From assembly GCA_937868035.1 (NCBI GenBank), contig CALMLK010000349.1, forward strand, positions 1 through 5,430: a stretch of 5,430 nt of DNA. Reading direction: 5' to 3'. The notes under the pieces are model-generated. The model ran no database searches. It was not told where the DNA came from and saw nothing but the letters and a program-made list of their open reading frames with translations. A program made the position numbers and the translations under genes. Shown in pieces: positions 1-5,420 of the stretch; the first letter of the stretch is position 1; the number at the start of each line of letters is the position of its first letter. Source of the stretch: an uncultured Alphaproteobacteria bacterium (GTDB lineage: Bacteria > Pseudomonadota > Alphaproteobacteria > Rhizobiales > Aestuariivirgaceae).

Positions 1-196
<196 letters not shown>

Positions 197-205
197 GATT
201 TTCTC

Positions 206-676
206 TTACCAGCGGTAGTGGCTGAAGGCGCGGTTGGCTTCGGCCATCTTGTGGGTGTCTTCGCGCTTCTTCACAGCGGTGCCTCGGTTGTTGGCTGCGT
301 CCAGCAATTCGCCGGAGAGGCGCTCAACCATGGTCTTTTCGTTGCGGTTGCGGGCAGCGGTGATGATCCAGCGGATGGCGAGAGCCTGGCGGCGCTCGGC
401 GCGGACTTCGACCGGAACCTGATACGTGGCACCACCGACGCGGCGCGAGCGCACTTCGATTGCGGGAGCAACGTTGTCGAGGGCCTGATGGAACATCTGG
501 ACCGGGTCGGCCTTGGCCTTGTTCTGGATGGTTTCGAGCGCACCGTAAACGATGGTTTCGGCGACCGACTTCTTGCCCTGCTCCATGAGGTTGTTCATGA
601 ACTTGGACACGATCAGATCACCGAACTTCGGATCCGGGTTGATCAGACGCTTTTCTGCGCGATGGCGACGGGACAT
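206..676 (-). CDS. rpsG: 30S ribosomal protein S7
   Basis: S7 binds the 3' major domain of 16S rRNA, nucleates assembly of the small-subunit head and lies near the E-site and mRNA exit channel. The product is 156 residues, the usual bacterial length. Recognisable family segments are the N-terminal [10 protein letters not shown], the NPDPKFGD motif at 13-20, the [16 protein letters not shown] core, [10 protein letters not shown], and the C-terminal SHYRW. The ATG at 676-674 has a purine-rich Shine-Dalgarno (AGAGAGG) about 6 nt upstream, overlapping the end of rpsL. The rpsL-rpsG gap is only 12 bp, so the long intercistronic S7-binding structure known from the E. coli str operon cannot fit here. 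The sequence shows no odd residues or breaks. Assignment is secure. Confidence 0.98.
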   Translation of the reverse strand: MSRRHRAEKRLINPDPKFGDLIVSKFMNNLMEQGKKSVAETIVYGALETIQNKAKADPVQMFHQALDNVAPAIEVRSRRVGGATYQVPVEVRAERRQALAIRWIITAARNRNEKTMVERLSGELLDAANNRGTAVKKREDTHKMAEANRAFSHYRW

Positions 677-688
677 TTCTGACCTCTC

Positions 689-1060
689 TTACTTCGGACG
701 CTTGGCGCCGTATTTGGAACGGCGCTGGCGGCGCTTCGGCAGGCCCTGCGTATCGAGCACGCCGCGGATGATGTGATAACGAACGCCGGGGAGATCCTTC
801 ACACGGCCGCCGCGGATCAGGACCACGGAGTGTTCCTGAAGGTTATGGCCTTCGCCCGGAATGTAGCTCACCACTTCAAAACCGTTGGTGAGGCGAACCT
901 TGGCCACCTTGCGGAGAGCAGAGTTCGGCTTCTTCGGGGTCGTGGTGTACACACGGGTGCAAACACCGCGCTTCTGGGGGCAAGCCTGCATCGCCGGCAC
1001 CTTGTTGCGATAGGTGGGCTTCGTGCGGGCTTTGCGCAGCAACTGGTTGATCGTCGGCAT
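689..1060 (-). CDS. rpsL: 30S ribosomal protein S12
   Basis: S12 sits at the decoding centre of the 30S subunit and tunes translational accuracy; it is the classic site of streptomycin-resistance mutations. The product is 123 residues, the standard short form. Family signatures include the N-terminal [10 protein letters not shown], the loop [12 protein letters not shown] with K43, and [13 protein letters not shown] with K88 and D89, the residue that RimO methylthiolates in some bacteria. K43 and K88 are the unmutated forms, so no known rpsL resistance change is seen. The ATG at 1060-1058 is preceded by an AAGG at 1065-1068. It is the first gene of the str operon and follows a leader of more than 200 nt with predicted hairpins, a common arrangement for ribosomal protein autoregulation. 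The C-terminus is lysine/arginine-rich (SKYGAKRPK), as is usual for S12. Confidence 0.98.
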   Translation of the reverse strand: MPTINQLLRKARTKPTYRNKVPAMQACPQKRGVCTRVYTTTPKKPNSALRKVAKVRLTNGFEVVSYIPGEGHNLQEHSVVLIRGGRVKDLPGVRYHIIRGVLDTQGLPKRRQRRSKYGAKRPK

Positions 1061-1124
1061 TGTGCCTTATCTCTACCTTGGCAAAAATTCTGCGAACCGG
1101 GGTTCAAACACGACAAAAAGCACG

Positions 1125-1150
1125 TGGATGGTCCGGTCCGGAACCTTCCA
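1125..1150 (-). promoter_or_regulatory. Second hairpin in the rpsL leader
   Basis: On the minus strand TGGA, GGT and CC pair with GG, ACC and TCCA. The stem has one A-A mismatch, one T bulge and a GGACC loop. It begins 10 nt after the 1161-1190 hairpin and, with it, makes a structured leader ahead of rpsL. A weaker third stem (GAACC/GGTTC, 1105-1094) follows with almost no loop. Function unknown. Confidence 0.35.
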
Positions 1151-1160
1151 GTGCTCAAAA

Positions 1161-1190
1161 CCAGAGGCCCTGCAAACCGGCCAGGTCTGG
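1161..1190 (-). promoter_or_regulatory. Hairpin in the rpsL leader, possibly an attenuator or regulatory element
   Basis: Read on the minus strand, CCAGA pairs with TCTGG and GGCC pairs with GGCC. This makes a 9-bp stem with a 3-nt bulge (CCT) on the 5' side and a 9-nt loop. Four T residues (1160-1157) follow directly, giving a weak terminator-like outline. It would be transcribed in the rpsL 5' leader, about 100 nt before the start codon. Autoregulation by a ribosomal protein is inferred from location, not shown. Confidence 0.4.
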
Positions 1191-1282
1191 AGGGCGTGTT
1201 CTTGAATGTCTTTTCTTTCCTTCCGTGTCAGCGTTTCGTGAGCGCAAAGCTCCGACGGCCTGCAGTCTCGGAAGTTGGGGCG

Positions 1283-1311
1283 CTTCTACTGTTTGGCCAC
1301 GCCGCCGTCAA
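1283..1311 (-). promoter_or_regulatory. Candidate sigma70-type promoter of the str operon
   Basis: On the minus strand, TTGACG (1311-1306) is separated by exactly 17 bp from TAGAAG (1288-1283). The -35 matches five of six consensus bases and the -10 four of six. A start site near 1276 would give a leader of about 216 nt before rpsL. No better promoter was noticed between 1061 and 1480 on this strand. The position ahead of a highly expressed operon supports the call, which was made by eye only. Confidence 0.55.
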
Positions 1312-1330
1312 CAGTTTTGATTGCGCACGG

Positions 1331-1345
1331 CTTTTTGCCAAAAAG
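1331..1345. repeat. Short perfect palindrome upstream of the str promoter
   Basis: CTTTTTG and CAAAAAG flank a single central C, a 7+1+7 dyad. It lies 19 bp upstream of the proposed -35 box of the str promoter, roughly 55-70 bp before the inferred start site. It could be an operator or an A/T-tract upstream element. Nothing identifies a binding protein. Confidence 0.35.
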
Positions 1346-1405
1346 GCATGACTTTCAGCCACTTAATGAACCGAATGCGACATCGTGCGTCGTTTTTGCG
1401 CCGCG

Positions 1406-1436
1406 CCATGATTGCTGCACTGCAGAATCGGCATGG
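1406..1436. repeat. Imperfect extended dyad upstream of the PAP2 gene
   Basis: CCATG-ATT-g-CTGCA, a central C, then TGCAG-AAT-cgg-CATGG: thirteen complementary positions interrupted by a 1-nt and a 3-nt asymmetry. It ends 65 bp before the preferred PAP2 start codon. It could be an operator or a hairpin. There is no T-run, so it is not an intrinsic terminator. No convincing promoter for the PAP2 gene was found around it. Confidence 0.3.
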
Positions 1437-1485
1437 TTTACAAATTGCTTACGCCTGCCCCGCTACAAGAACAGCAGTGAGTGCC

Positions 1486-1491
1486 AGGAAC
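1486..1491 (+). promoter_or_regulatory. Ribosome binding site favouring the ATG at 1502
   Basis: AGGAAC ends 10 nt before the ATG at 1502. An in-frame GTG lies upstream at 1481 but has only a weak AAGAA before it, so the ATG is preferred. The difference is seven residues. Confidence 0.45.
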
Positions 1492-1501
1492 TGAGTCACG
1501 G

Positions 1502-2506
1502 ATGGAACAGGTCAAGCAATGGGTGGACATGCCGAGCATGTCGCAGAAGGTCGCGGCTTTCTGCCTGCTCTATAGTGCCATGGCCTTCATCCTGTTCCCC
1601 AACACCTTCCTGGAGGTGCTGGGGGCCTACCCCATCCTCCGATTCTATTTCCTCCTGCCGGTGCTGCTGCTGCTGGGGCTCGTGGGGGCGGCCATGTACC
1701 ACGCCCCTGCCCACCCTCTCTCATTCCTGCGCTGGAAGCTCCGCACCCGGGGTATGGGTGCCCTGGCCATCATGGCCGTGCTGGTGGTCTCCGCCAGTGC
1801 CTTCACCACGCTGAAGCATGAGTACTCCTTCATCGTGCCGTTCCATGCCGACGAGGTGCTGGCCGACATGGATGCAGCCCTCCATTTCACCGACCCGTGG
1901 CGAATCGCCCGGGCGATTTTCCCTGAGTCGCTCGATTCCATTCTTTTCGCTCTCTATTCGCAGCTCTGGTTCGTGGAGATTGCCGGCGTTCTGGTCTACG
2001 CGGCCTTCATTTCCGACAAGGACAGCCGGGAGCGCTATTTTGTCTCCTTCGCGCTCAGCGTCATCCTGCTCAGTTCGCTGGTGCGGATCGCGGGCTCCTC
2101 GGCTGGCCCGGTCTTCTACGACCGGATGATGGGCGGCGACCGTTTCGCCGACCTGATCACCGCCTTGAAGGCGAGTCCGGCGGGGCCCAAGACGCTGGGG
2201 CTCACGGACTATCTCTATTCGTCCTACACCTCGCAGCACACGGTGCTGGGCACCGGCATTTCAGCGATGCCAAGCCTGCACGTGGCGCTCGCCTTCCTCA
2301 ACGCCCTGTTCCTTGCCAGCCGCCACCGCATTGCCGGGCGCATTGCCTGGGCCTATGCCGGAATCATCCTGTTCGGGTCCGTCTACTTCGGATGGCACTA
2401 TGCGCTGGATGGCTACATCTCGATCCTCAGTGTGCTGATGATCTGGACCCTTGCCGAGAGTGATACCGAGGATGCCGGTGAAGAAGAACAGCGGGTGTTG
2501 GTCTAG
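1502..2506 (+). CDS. PAP2-family integral membrane protein (PAP2_3/Aur1-like)
   Basis: A 334-residue polytopic membrane protein. Hydrophobic segments are near residues 18-35, 47-66, 86-103, 147-170, 180-198, 255-273, 281-297 and 303-318. The C-terminal half carries phosphatase-type motifs: AMPSLH at 255-260 with H260 as candidate phosphoryl-accepting histidine, and GWHYALDGY at 297-305 with H299 and D303 as candidate partners. SSAGPVFYDR at 199-208 resembles the conserved segment before the active site in Aur1/PAP2_3 proteins. A classical KxxxxxxRP C1 motif is not seen, which fits PAP2_3 better than standard PAP2 phosphatases. Members of the superfamily hydrolyse lipid phosphates or transfer phospho-alcohol headgroups, as inositol-phosphorylceramide synthases do; the substrate here cannot be read from sequence. 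The tail (321-334) is acidic. It is transcribed divergently from the str operon, and its stop overlaps that of the facing gene. Family call fairly secure, reaction unknown. Confidence 0.8.
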   Translation: MEQVKQWVDMPSMSQKVAAFCLLYSAMAFILFPNTFLEVLGAYPILRFYFLLPVLLLLGLVGAAMYHAPAHPLSFLRWKLRTRGMGALAIMAVLVVSASAFTTLKHEYSFIVPFHADEVLADMDAALHFTDPWRIARAIFPESLDSILFALYSQLWFVEIAGVLVYAAFISDKDSRERYFVSFALSVILLSSLVRIAGSSAGPVFYDRMMGGDRFADLITALKASPAGPKTLGLTDYLYSSYTSQHTVLGTGISAMPSLHVALAFLNALFLASRHRIAGRIAWAYAGIILFGSVYFGWHYALDGYISILSVLMIWTLAESDTEDAGEEEQRVLV

Positions 2507-3117
2507 GCCGCGGGCTGCTTGCAGGCGGGCGTTACCTTCAGGTCATCGCTGAAGGCTTCCGTCACCCAATCCGGCGCGCGCCAGCCGAAATCATCCGCTT
2601 CCAGATAGCCCTTCGCCGCCAGCCTGCTCACCATGCGGGTGAGATCTGTATCGATCAGGGTGCGCATGTTGACGGCCTTGATGAAGTTGGCATCGTTCTT
2701 GAGCTTCAAGGCCTGCTCGCCTTGCACGCGGTTCAATTTCGCGAGCGTGTCTTCGCGCCGCCCTGCGGAATCCGTCTTGCCCGGCTTTGCCATGCCGAAC
2801 CGAACACCGACCAGATAGCCCCACAGCTTCGCATCGTACTGGCGGCGTGATTGTTCATAACGCGAGATGAAATAGAGGAGATGCGCCTTCTCGCCATCCC
2901 GGCACAGCCGGTCGGTCTGAGAGGCAAGATAACATTCAAGTGCGAGATCATTGCGCGCCTCATCCAGCCAGAGGCGCTCGCATTTGGAGGCGAGGATGGA
3001 TTGCGGCGCTTCCTGCCATGGGAACAGGGGTGACGGCCCCAGACCCGGCAGATAGAATGATCCGAAGAGCGCAAAGCTGAGGGTGCTGGCGAGAAGGCGG
3101 AACTGGCCGAAGGTCAT
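2503..3117 (-). CDS. Unrecognised membrane-anchored four-cysteine protein, paralogue of the upstream gene
   Basis: I do not recognise a named family. The 204-residue product has an N-terminal hydrophobic segment (about 7-27) preceded by R7 and lacking a clear signal-peptidase site, so it is probably a signal anchor with the rest in the periplasm. Its only cysteines are C46, C62, C72 and C199. The protein encoded just upstream has exactly four cysteines in the same pattern (C-x15-C-x9-C, then one near the C-terminus). Over residues 46-100, 16 of 55 positions are identical without a gap, including ECY, Q, RLC, GE, LL and RY. A second matching block surrounds GYLEADD and KVTPAC. The ATG lies 3 bp after the stop of the upstream gene, with AGGGA inside that gene's end as Shine-Dalgarno, so the two are very likely co-transcribed and coupled. 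The stop codon overlaps that of the PAP2 gene. A disulfide-stabilised periplasmic domain is inferred. Confidence 0.8.
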   Translation of the reverse strand: MTFGQFRLLASTLSFALFGSFYLPGLGPSPLFPWQEAPQSILASKCERLWLDEARNDLALECYLASQTDRLCRDGEKAHLLYFISRYEQSRRQYDAKLWGYLVGVRFGMAKPGKTDSAGRREDTLAKLNRVQGEQALKLKNDANFIKAVNMRTLIDTDLTRMVSRLAAKGYLEADDFGWRAPDWVTEAFSDDLKVTPACKQPAA

Positions 3118-3120
3118 GGG

Positions 3121-3933
3121 TCAATCCCTGTTGGGACAAGCAATCGTCTTCACCTTGCCGGCGCGCTTCAGTGCCGACGTCAGGAACTCCGGCTTGCCGC
3201 GGCTCATGTCCTTGGCGGTGATGTAACCGGCCTTGACGAGAGAGAGGGCGGCCGTCTCCAACTGGTATTCAGGCACCTTGCCGGCGCGCTGGGCCAGCAT
3301 GTCATCAGTGGGCTTCATGATGTTGCCGGCAACACCGAGAACCTTGTTCATCTGTTCCGCCTGGCCCTTGTCCGAACCCTTCATGATGTCCAGCTTGGCA
3401 GCTTCCATGCCCAACTGCATGCCTTGCGTCTGCAACTTGCCGATGGTCTTGAAGGTGGCCATCATGAACTTTCGGTGCCAGACCTTGTAGTCCTTGTCGT
3501 AGCGCTTCATCGTCGCGAGCAGAGCATCGAACTCACCCTTGTCACAGAGTCGATAGACCTGTCGGGTCATGTAGCAATACATCTGGTCCGTGTTCGGAAG
3601 ATCGGCCTTCCAGTCTTTCCCGCATACGGGGTCAAGCACGGAGCCGGAGAGTGCCATGCCCTCTTCGGTCTTGGCGCCCATGCCCCAGTTGATGCCGAGG
3701 TCGGGTGTCTCGCCACCGATGAAAAAGAACGTGCCCATGCCCACAGTGAGACTTGCCGCAACGATGGTGGCGATGAAGCCGGCGTTGAGAGTCGTGCCCT
3801 CTTCCGCTGCGGGTTCATCTTCATGCATGTGCGGAATGGCGTAGCCATATTCGTCGAATTGGGTCTGGCGCGATTTGTTCATCGGACCGAGACGCTGCTG
3901 GATCTGGTCCAGCCGAATTTCATTCCGCGACAT
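3121..3933 (-). CDS. Unrecognised single-pass membrane protein with four conserved cysteines
   Basis: A 270-residue protein of no family I recognise. An N-terminal hydrophilic, mostly charged part (1-49, with acidic EDEPAAEE) precedes one hydrophobic segment (about 50-73), a linker, and a C-terminal domain (about 104-266). Its only cysteines, C104, C120, C130 and C266, match those of the next gene in spacing, so the two are tandem paralogues. A cytoplasmic N-terminus and a periplasmic, disulfide-bonded C-terminal domain are inferred. The middle (165-220) is rich in M, K and Q and probably helical. Start choice: the tandem ATGs at 3936 and 3933 follow GCGGGG. The second has better spacing, and the frame also opens upstream to a GTG at 3957. 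It is the first gene of a two-gene operon, and a CtrA-like box lies about 50-70 bp upstream, suggesting possible cell-cycle control. Confidence 0.8.
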   Translation of the reverse strand: MSRNEIRLDQIQQRLGPMNKSRQTQFDEYGYAIPHMHEDEPAAEEGTTLNAGFIATIVAASLTVGMGTFFFIGGETPDLGINWGMGAKTEEGMALSGSVLDPVCGKDWKADLPNTDQMYCYMTRQVYRLCDKGEFDALLATMKRYDKDYKVWHRKFMMATFKTIGKLQTQGMQLGMEAAKLDIMKGSDKGQAEQMNKVLGVAGNIMKPTDDMLAQRAGKVPEYQLETAALSLVKAGYITAKDMSRGKPEFLTSALKRAGKVKTIACPNRD

Positions 3934-3986
3934 CATTGACCCCGCAACGCAGCACACACATCTGGCACCACTTTAGATCGCGACGG

Positions 3987-4002
3987 TTAACTTCCGCTTA
4001 AC
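3987..4002. promoter_or_regulatory. CtrA-like box (TTAA-N7-TTAA)
   Basis: TTAA at 3987-3990 and TTAA at 3998-4001 are separated by 7 bp, the published full CtrA site of alphaproteobacteria. Read on the minus strand the second half is TTAACC, close to the extended half-site TTAACCAT. It faces the four-cysteine operon (start 3933). On that strand TTAAGC and TCTAAA (3977-3972), 18 bp apart, could serve as -35 and -10, so the box would overlap the -35. It also lies 126 bp before the VOC gene. Binding is inferred. Confidence 0.5.
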
Positions 4003-4009
4003 GGTTTGA

Positions 4010-4043
4010 ATTGTGGCAATCCACCGGGTGTGCTTGCCACAAT
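4010..4043. repeat. Perfect 10-bp inverted repeat in the divergent intergenic region
   Basis: ATTGTGGCAA (4010-4019) and TTGCCACAAT (4034-4043) are exact reverse complements separated by 14 bp. The spacer itself contains a small dyad, CACC-g-GGTG, almost on the same centre. No T-run follows, so it is not an intrinsic terminator. It lies 8 bp from the CtrA-like box and 84 bp before the VOC start codon. An operator for a dimeric or tetrameric regulator is the simplest reading; a 5' leader hairpin is an alternative. Confidence 0.45.
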
Positions 4044-4113
4044 GCAGCCCTTCTCCCGCCCCACGGCGCAGACAGTTATCCGCCACGGCGACATGAATCA
4101 GAGTTTCTGAGCG

Positions 4114-4120
4114 AGGGAGA
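4114..4120 (+). promoter_or_regulatory. Ribosome binding site fixing the VOC gene start
   Basis: AGGGAGA lies 7 nt before the ATG at 4128. The frame is open further upstream to a TTG at 4011, but that stretch does not resemble the family and covers the inverted repeat, so 4128 is the chosen start. Confidence 0.7.
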
Positions 4121-4127
4121 ACACAAG

Positions 4128-4529
4128 ATGACCATGCCGCAACGCCACTGGTGGCACGAACTCAACACCTGGGAGCCGGAAGCCGCACTCGCCTTCTATG
4201 GCCGCACCCTGGGTTGGGAATTCGAGCCCACGAGCCTGCCCGATGGATCCGGCTACTGGATTGCCCGCAAGGACGGGAAACCCGTGGGCGGCGTGTTCGA
4301 ACTGACCGCGCCGGATTACGAGGGAATTCCCTCTCACTGGATGACCTATCTCTCCGTCGATGACATCAACAAGGCGGAGGAAGATACTTCGAACTCCGGC
4401 GGCGAAGTGATGCGCCCGCCCGTGGCCGTGCCTGGTGTGGGCAAGCTGGCGGTCGTGACCGATGCGACAGGCGCCATGATCGGCCTCATCGAGCCCGACA
4501 GCGCGCATGCCTTGAGCGTGGTGCACTAG
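4128..4529 (+). CDS. VOC superfamily (glyoxalase/bleomycin-resistance fold) protein
   Basis: A 133-residue single-domain protein of the vicinal oxygen chelate fold. Family features in order are WWHELNTWEPEAALAFY (8-24), where the HEL and the AxxFY of the first beta-alpha unit are typical; GW at 29-30; GGVFEL at 54-59; SHWMTYLSVDD at 69-79, which opens the second half; the GGEV turn at 91-94; and GxLAVVTDATGAMIGLIEP (105-123), the final strands. H10 or E11, H70 and E122 lie where metal ligands occur in this fold, but whether a metal binds is not certain. The fold serves lyases, dioxygenases, isomerases and antibiotic-binding proteins, and the substrate cannot be assigned. At about 130 residues it is one VOC module (two beta-alpha-beta-beta-beta units). 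It is divergent from the four-cysteine operon and is followed by a strong terminator, so it is probably monocistronic. Confidence 0.88.
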   Translation: MTMPQRHWWHELNTWEPEAALAFYGRTLGWEFEPTSLPDGSGYWIARKDGKPVGGVFELTAPDYEGIPSHWMTYLSVDDINKAEEDTSNSGGEVMRPPVAVPGVGKLAVVTDATGAMIGLIEPDSAHALSVVH

Positions 4530-4560
4530 TTCCATTTTGTGTGTTGCGGTTTTGCGTACT

Positions 4561-4585
4561 GGCCCGGAGCGATCCGGGCCTTTTT
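4561..4585 (+). terminator. Intrinsic terminator after the VOC gene
   Basis: A perfect 8-bp GC-rich stem, GGCCCGGA with TCCGGGCC, closes a GCGA tetraloop of the stable GNRA type and is followed directly by five T residues. It lies 31 bp after the VOC stop codon and separates that gene from the transporter gene downstream. Confidence 0.92.
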
Positions 4586-4656
4586 GCTGCTGGTGCCAGA
4601 GCGGGGCCGCCGCTGGTGCAGCGCCCCTCCCGATTTCAGGATAGTCTCGCGCCAAG

Positions 4657-4662
4657 AAGGAG
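4657..4662 (+). promoter_or_regulatory. Ribosome binding site of the TauE/SafE gene
   Basis: AAGGAG lies 11 nt before the ATG at 4674, a strong match at slightly long spacing. The frame is open back to 4539, but that part runs through the terminator and lacks family similarity, so 4674 is the preferred start. Confidence 0.65.
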
Positions 4663-4673
4663 CGGGACCGCGT

Positions 4674-5420
4674 ATGCACCTGGATGTCTGGCTGGCCGTC
4701 GCCCTCGGCATCGTCTTCCTGGCGGCAGTGGTACGGGGATTTTCCGGTTTCGGCTTCTCGCTGCTGGCGATTTCAGCGTTGTCCCTCATCTATCCGCCGG
4801 CGGAGATATTTCCGTCGATCTTCCTCATGGAGATTGCGGCGAGCCTGCACCTGCTGCCCTCGGTGTGGCGTGACATCCACTGGCGTTCCATCGTGCCGCT
4901 GCTCGCGGGGGCCGTGATCGGAACGCCCGCCGGTGTCTATTTTCTCAGCACGGTTCCTGCCGCGCCCATGCAGATCGCATTGGCAATCTTTGTGCTGGCT
5001 TCCGTGGCCTTGATGGGACGTGGCTACAGTTTCCGCGGCATGCCGGGTCATGGATTGTCGCTGGTGGCGGGCACCGCATCAGGGGTCGCCAACGGCGCCT
5101 TCGGCATCGGCGGGCCGCCGGTGATCCTGTTCTATTTCGCCACGCCCGCAGGTGCAGCGGCGGGCCGCGCCTCGCTCATTTTCTTCTTCCTCGCGCTGGA
5201 TGTGATTGGCCTTGTCTTCATGCAGGGCATGGCGGACCTGGTGACAGGCGAGACGATCATCCGTGCCGCGCTCTATCTCCCGGCCCTGCTCGCGGGCATC
5301 TGGCTCGGCGGGCATGCGTTCCGGAGCGTGGATGAGGCGAAGTTTCGCCGCATCATCCTGATGCTGCTGGCGGTGCTGTCGCTGCTCATCCTCGCCAAGG
5401 CCATGGTCGAGTTGCTCTGA
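4674..5420 (+). CDS. TauE/SafE (TSUP) family membrane transporter, putative sulfite/anion exporter
   Basis: A 248-residue inner-membrane protein, the usual length for the TauE/SafE family, with about eight hydrophobic segments. The internal two-fold repeat of the family is visible. The first half carries RGFSGFGFSLLAI (21-33). The second carries GTASGVANGAFGIGGPPVI (133-151), whose glycine-rich GxFGIGGPP is the most diagnostic stretch. Characterised relatives move sulfite, sulfoacetate or other small organic or sulfur anions across the membrane; the substrate here is not evident, and no sulfur-metabolism gene lies beside it. The gene follows the terminator at 4561-4585 and so needs its own promoter, for which I see no convincing match in 4586-4650. 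It ends in TGA, leaving 10 bp in the window. Family call secure, substrate unknown. Confidence 0.88.
   Translation: MHLDVWLAVALGIVFLAAVVRGFSGFGFSLLAISALSLIYPPAEIFPSIFLMEIAASLHLLPSVWRDIHWRSIVPLLAGAVIGTPAGVYFLSTVPAAPMQIALAIFVLASVALMGRGYSFRGMPGHGLSLVAGTASGVANGAFGIGGPPVILFYFATPAGAAAGRASLIFFFLALDVIGLVFMQGMADLVTGETIIRAALYLPALLAGIWLGGHAFRSVDEAKFRRIILMLLAVLSLLILAKAMVELL

Larger units (their letters stand above)
1061..1501. other. Intergenic region between the str operon and the PAP2 gene
   Basis: These 441 bp hold the str promoter and its leader with hairpins (1061-1311, minus strand), then two palindromic elements (1331-1345 and 1406-1436). Open frames crossing the region have no family resemblance or good ribosome sites and were not called. 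No tRNA or terminator with a long T-run was seen. Confidence 0.7.

Noticed and set aside
1078..1341. TTGGCAAAAA at 1078-1087 and its reverse complement at 1332-1341
   Set aside because: The copies are 245 bp apart, low in complexity, and one is part of the local palindrome; probably coincidence.
773..1351. Plus-strand open frame of 192 codons across rpsL and its leader
   Set aside because: It overlaps rpsL antisense and the promoter region, with no recognisable domain or convincing ribosome site.
1437..1469. TTTACA and TACAAG as a promoter for the PAP2 gene
   Set aside because: The spacing is 21 bp, outside the normal range, and no better pairing was found.
1425..1497. GANTC (CcrM methylation) sites at 1425-1429 and 1493-1497, with another at 4095-4099
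   Set aside because: A 5-bp motif with one free base is expected about twenty times in this length, so these intergenic copies are not evidence of regulation.
3424..3939. Plus-strand open frame opposite the upstream four-cysteine gene
   Set aside because: The minus-strand gene is supported by a paralogue with conserved cysteine spacing; the antisense frame has no such support.
4098..4679. Minus-strand open frame opposite the VOC gene
   Set aside because: It covers the VOC gene and the clear terminator, and its translation looks like a histidine/arginine/glycine-rich shadow.
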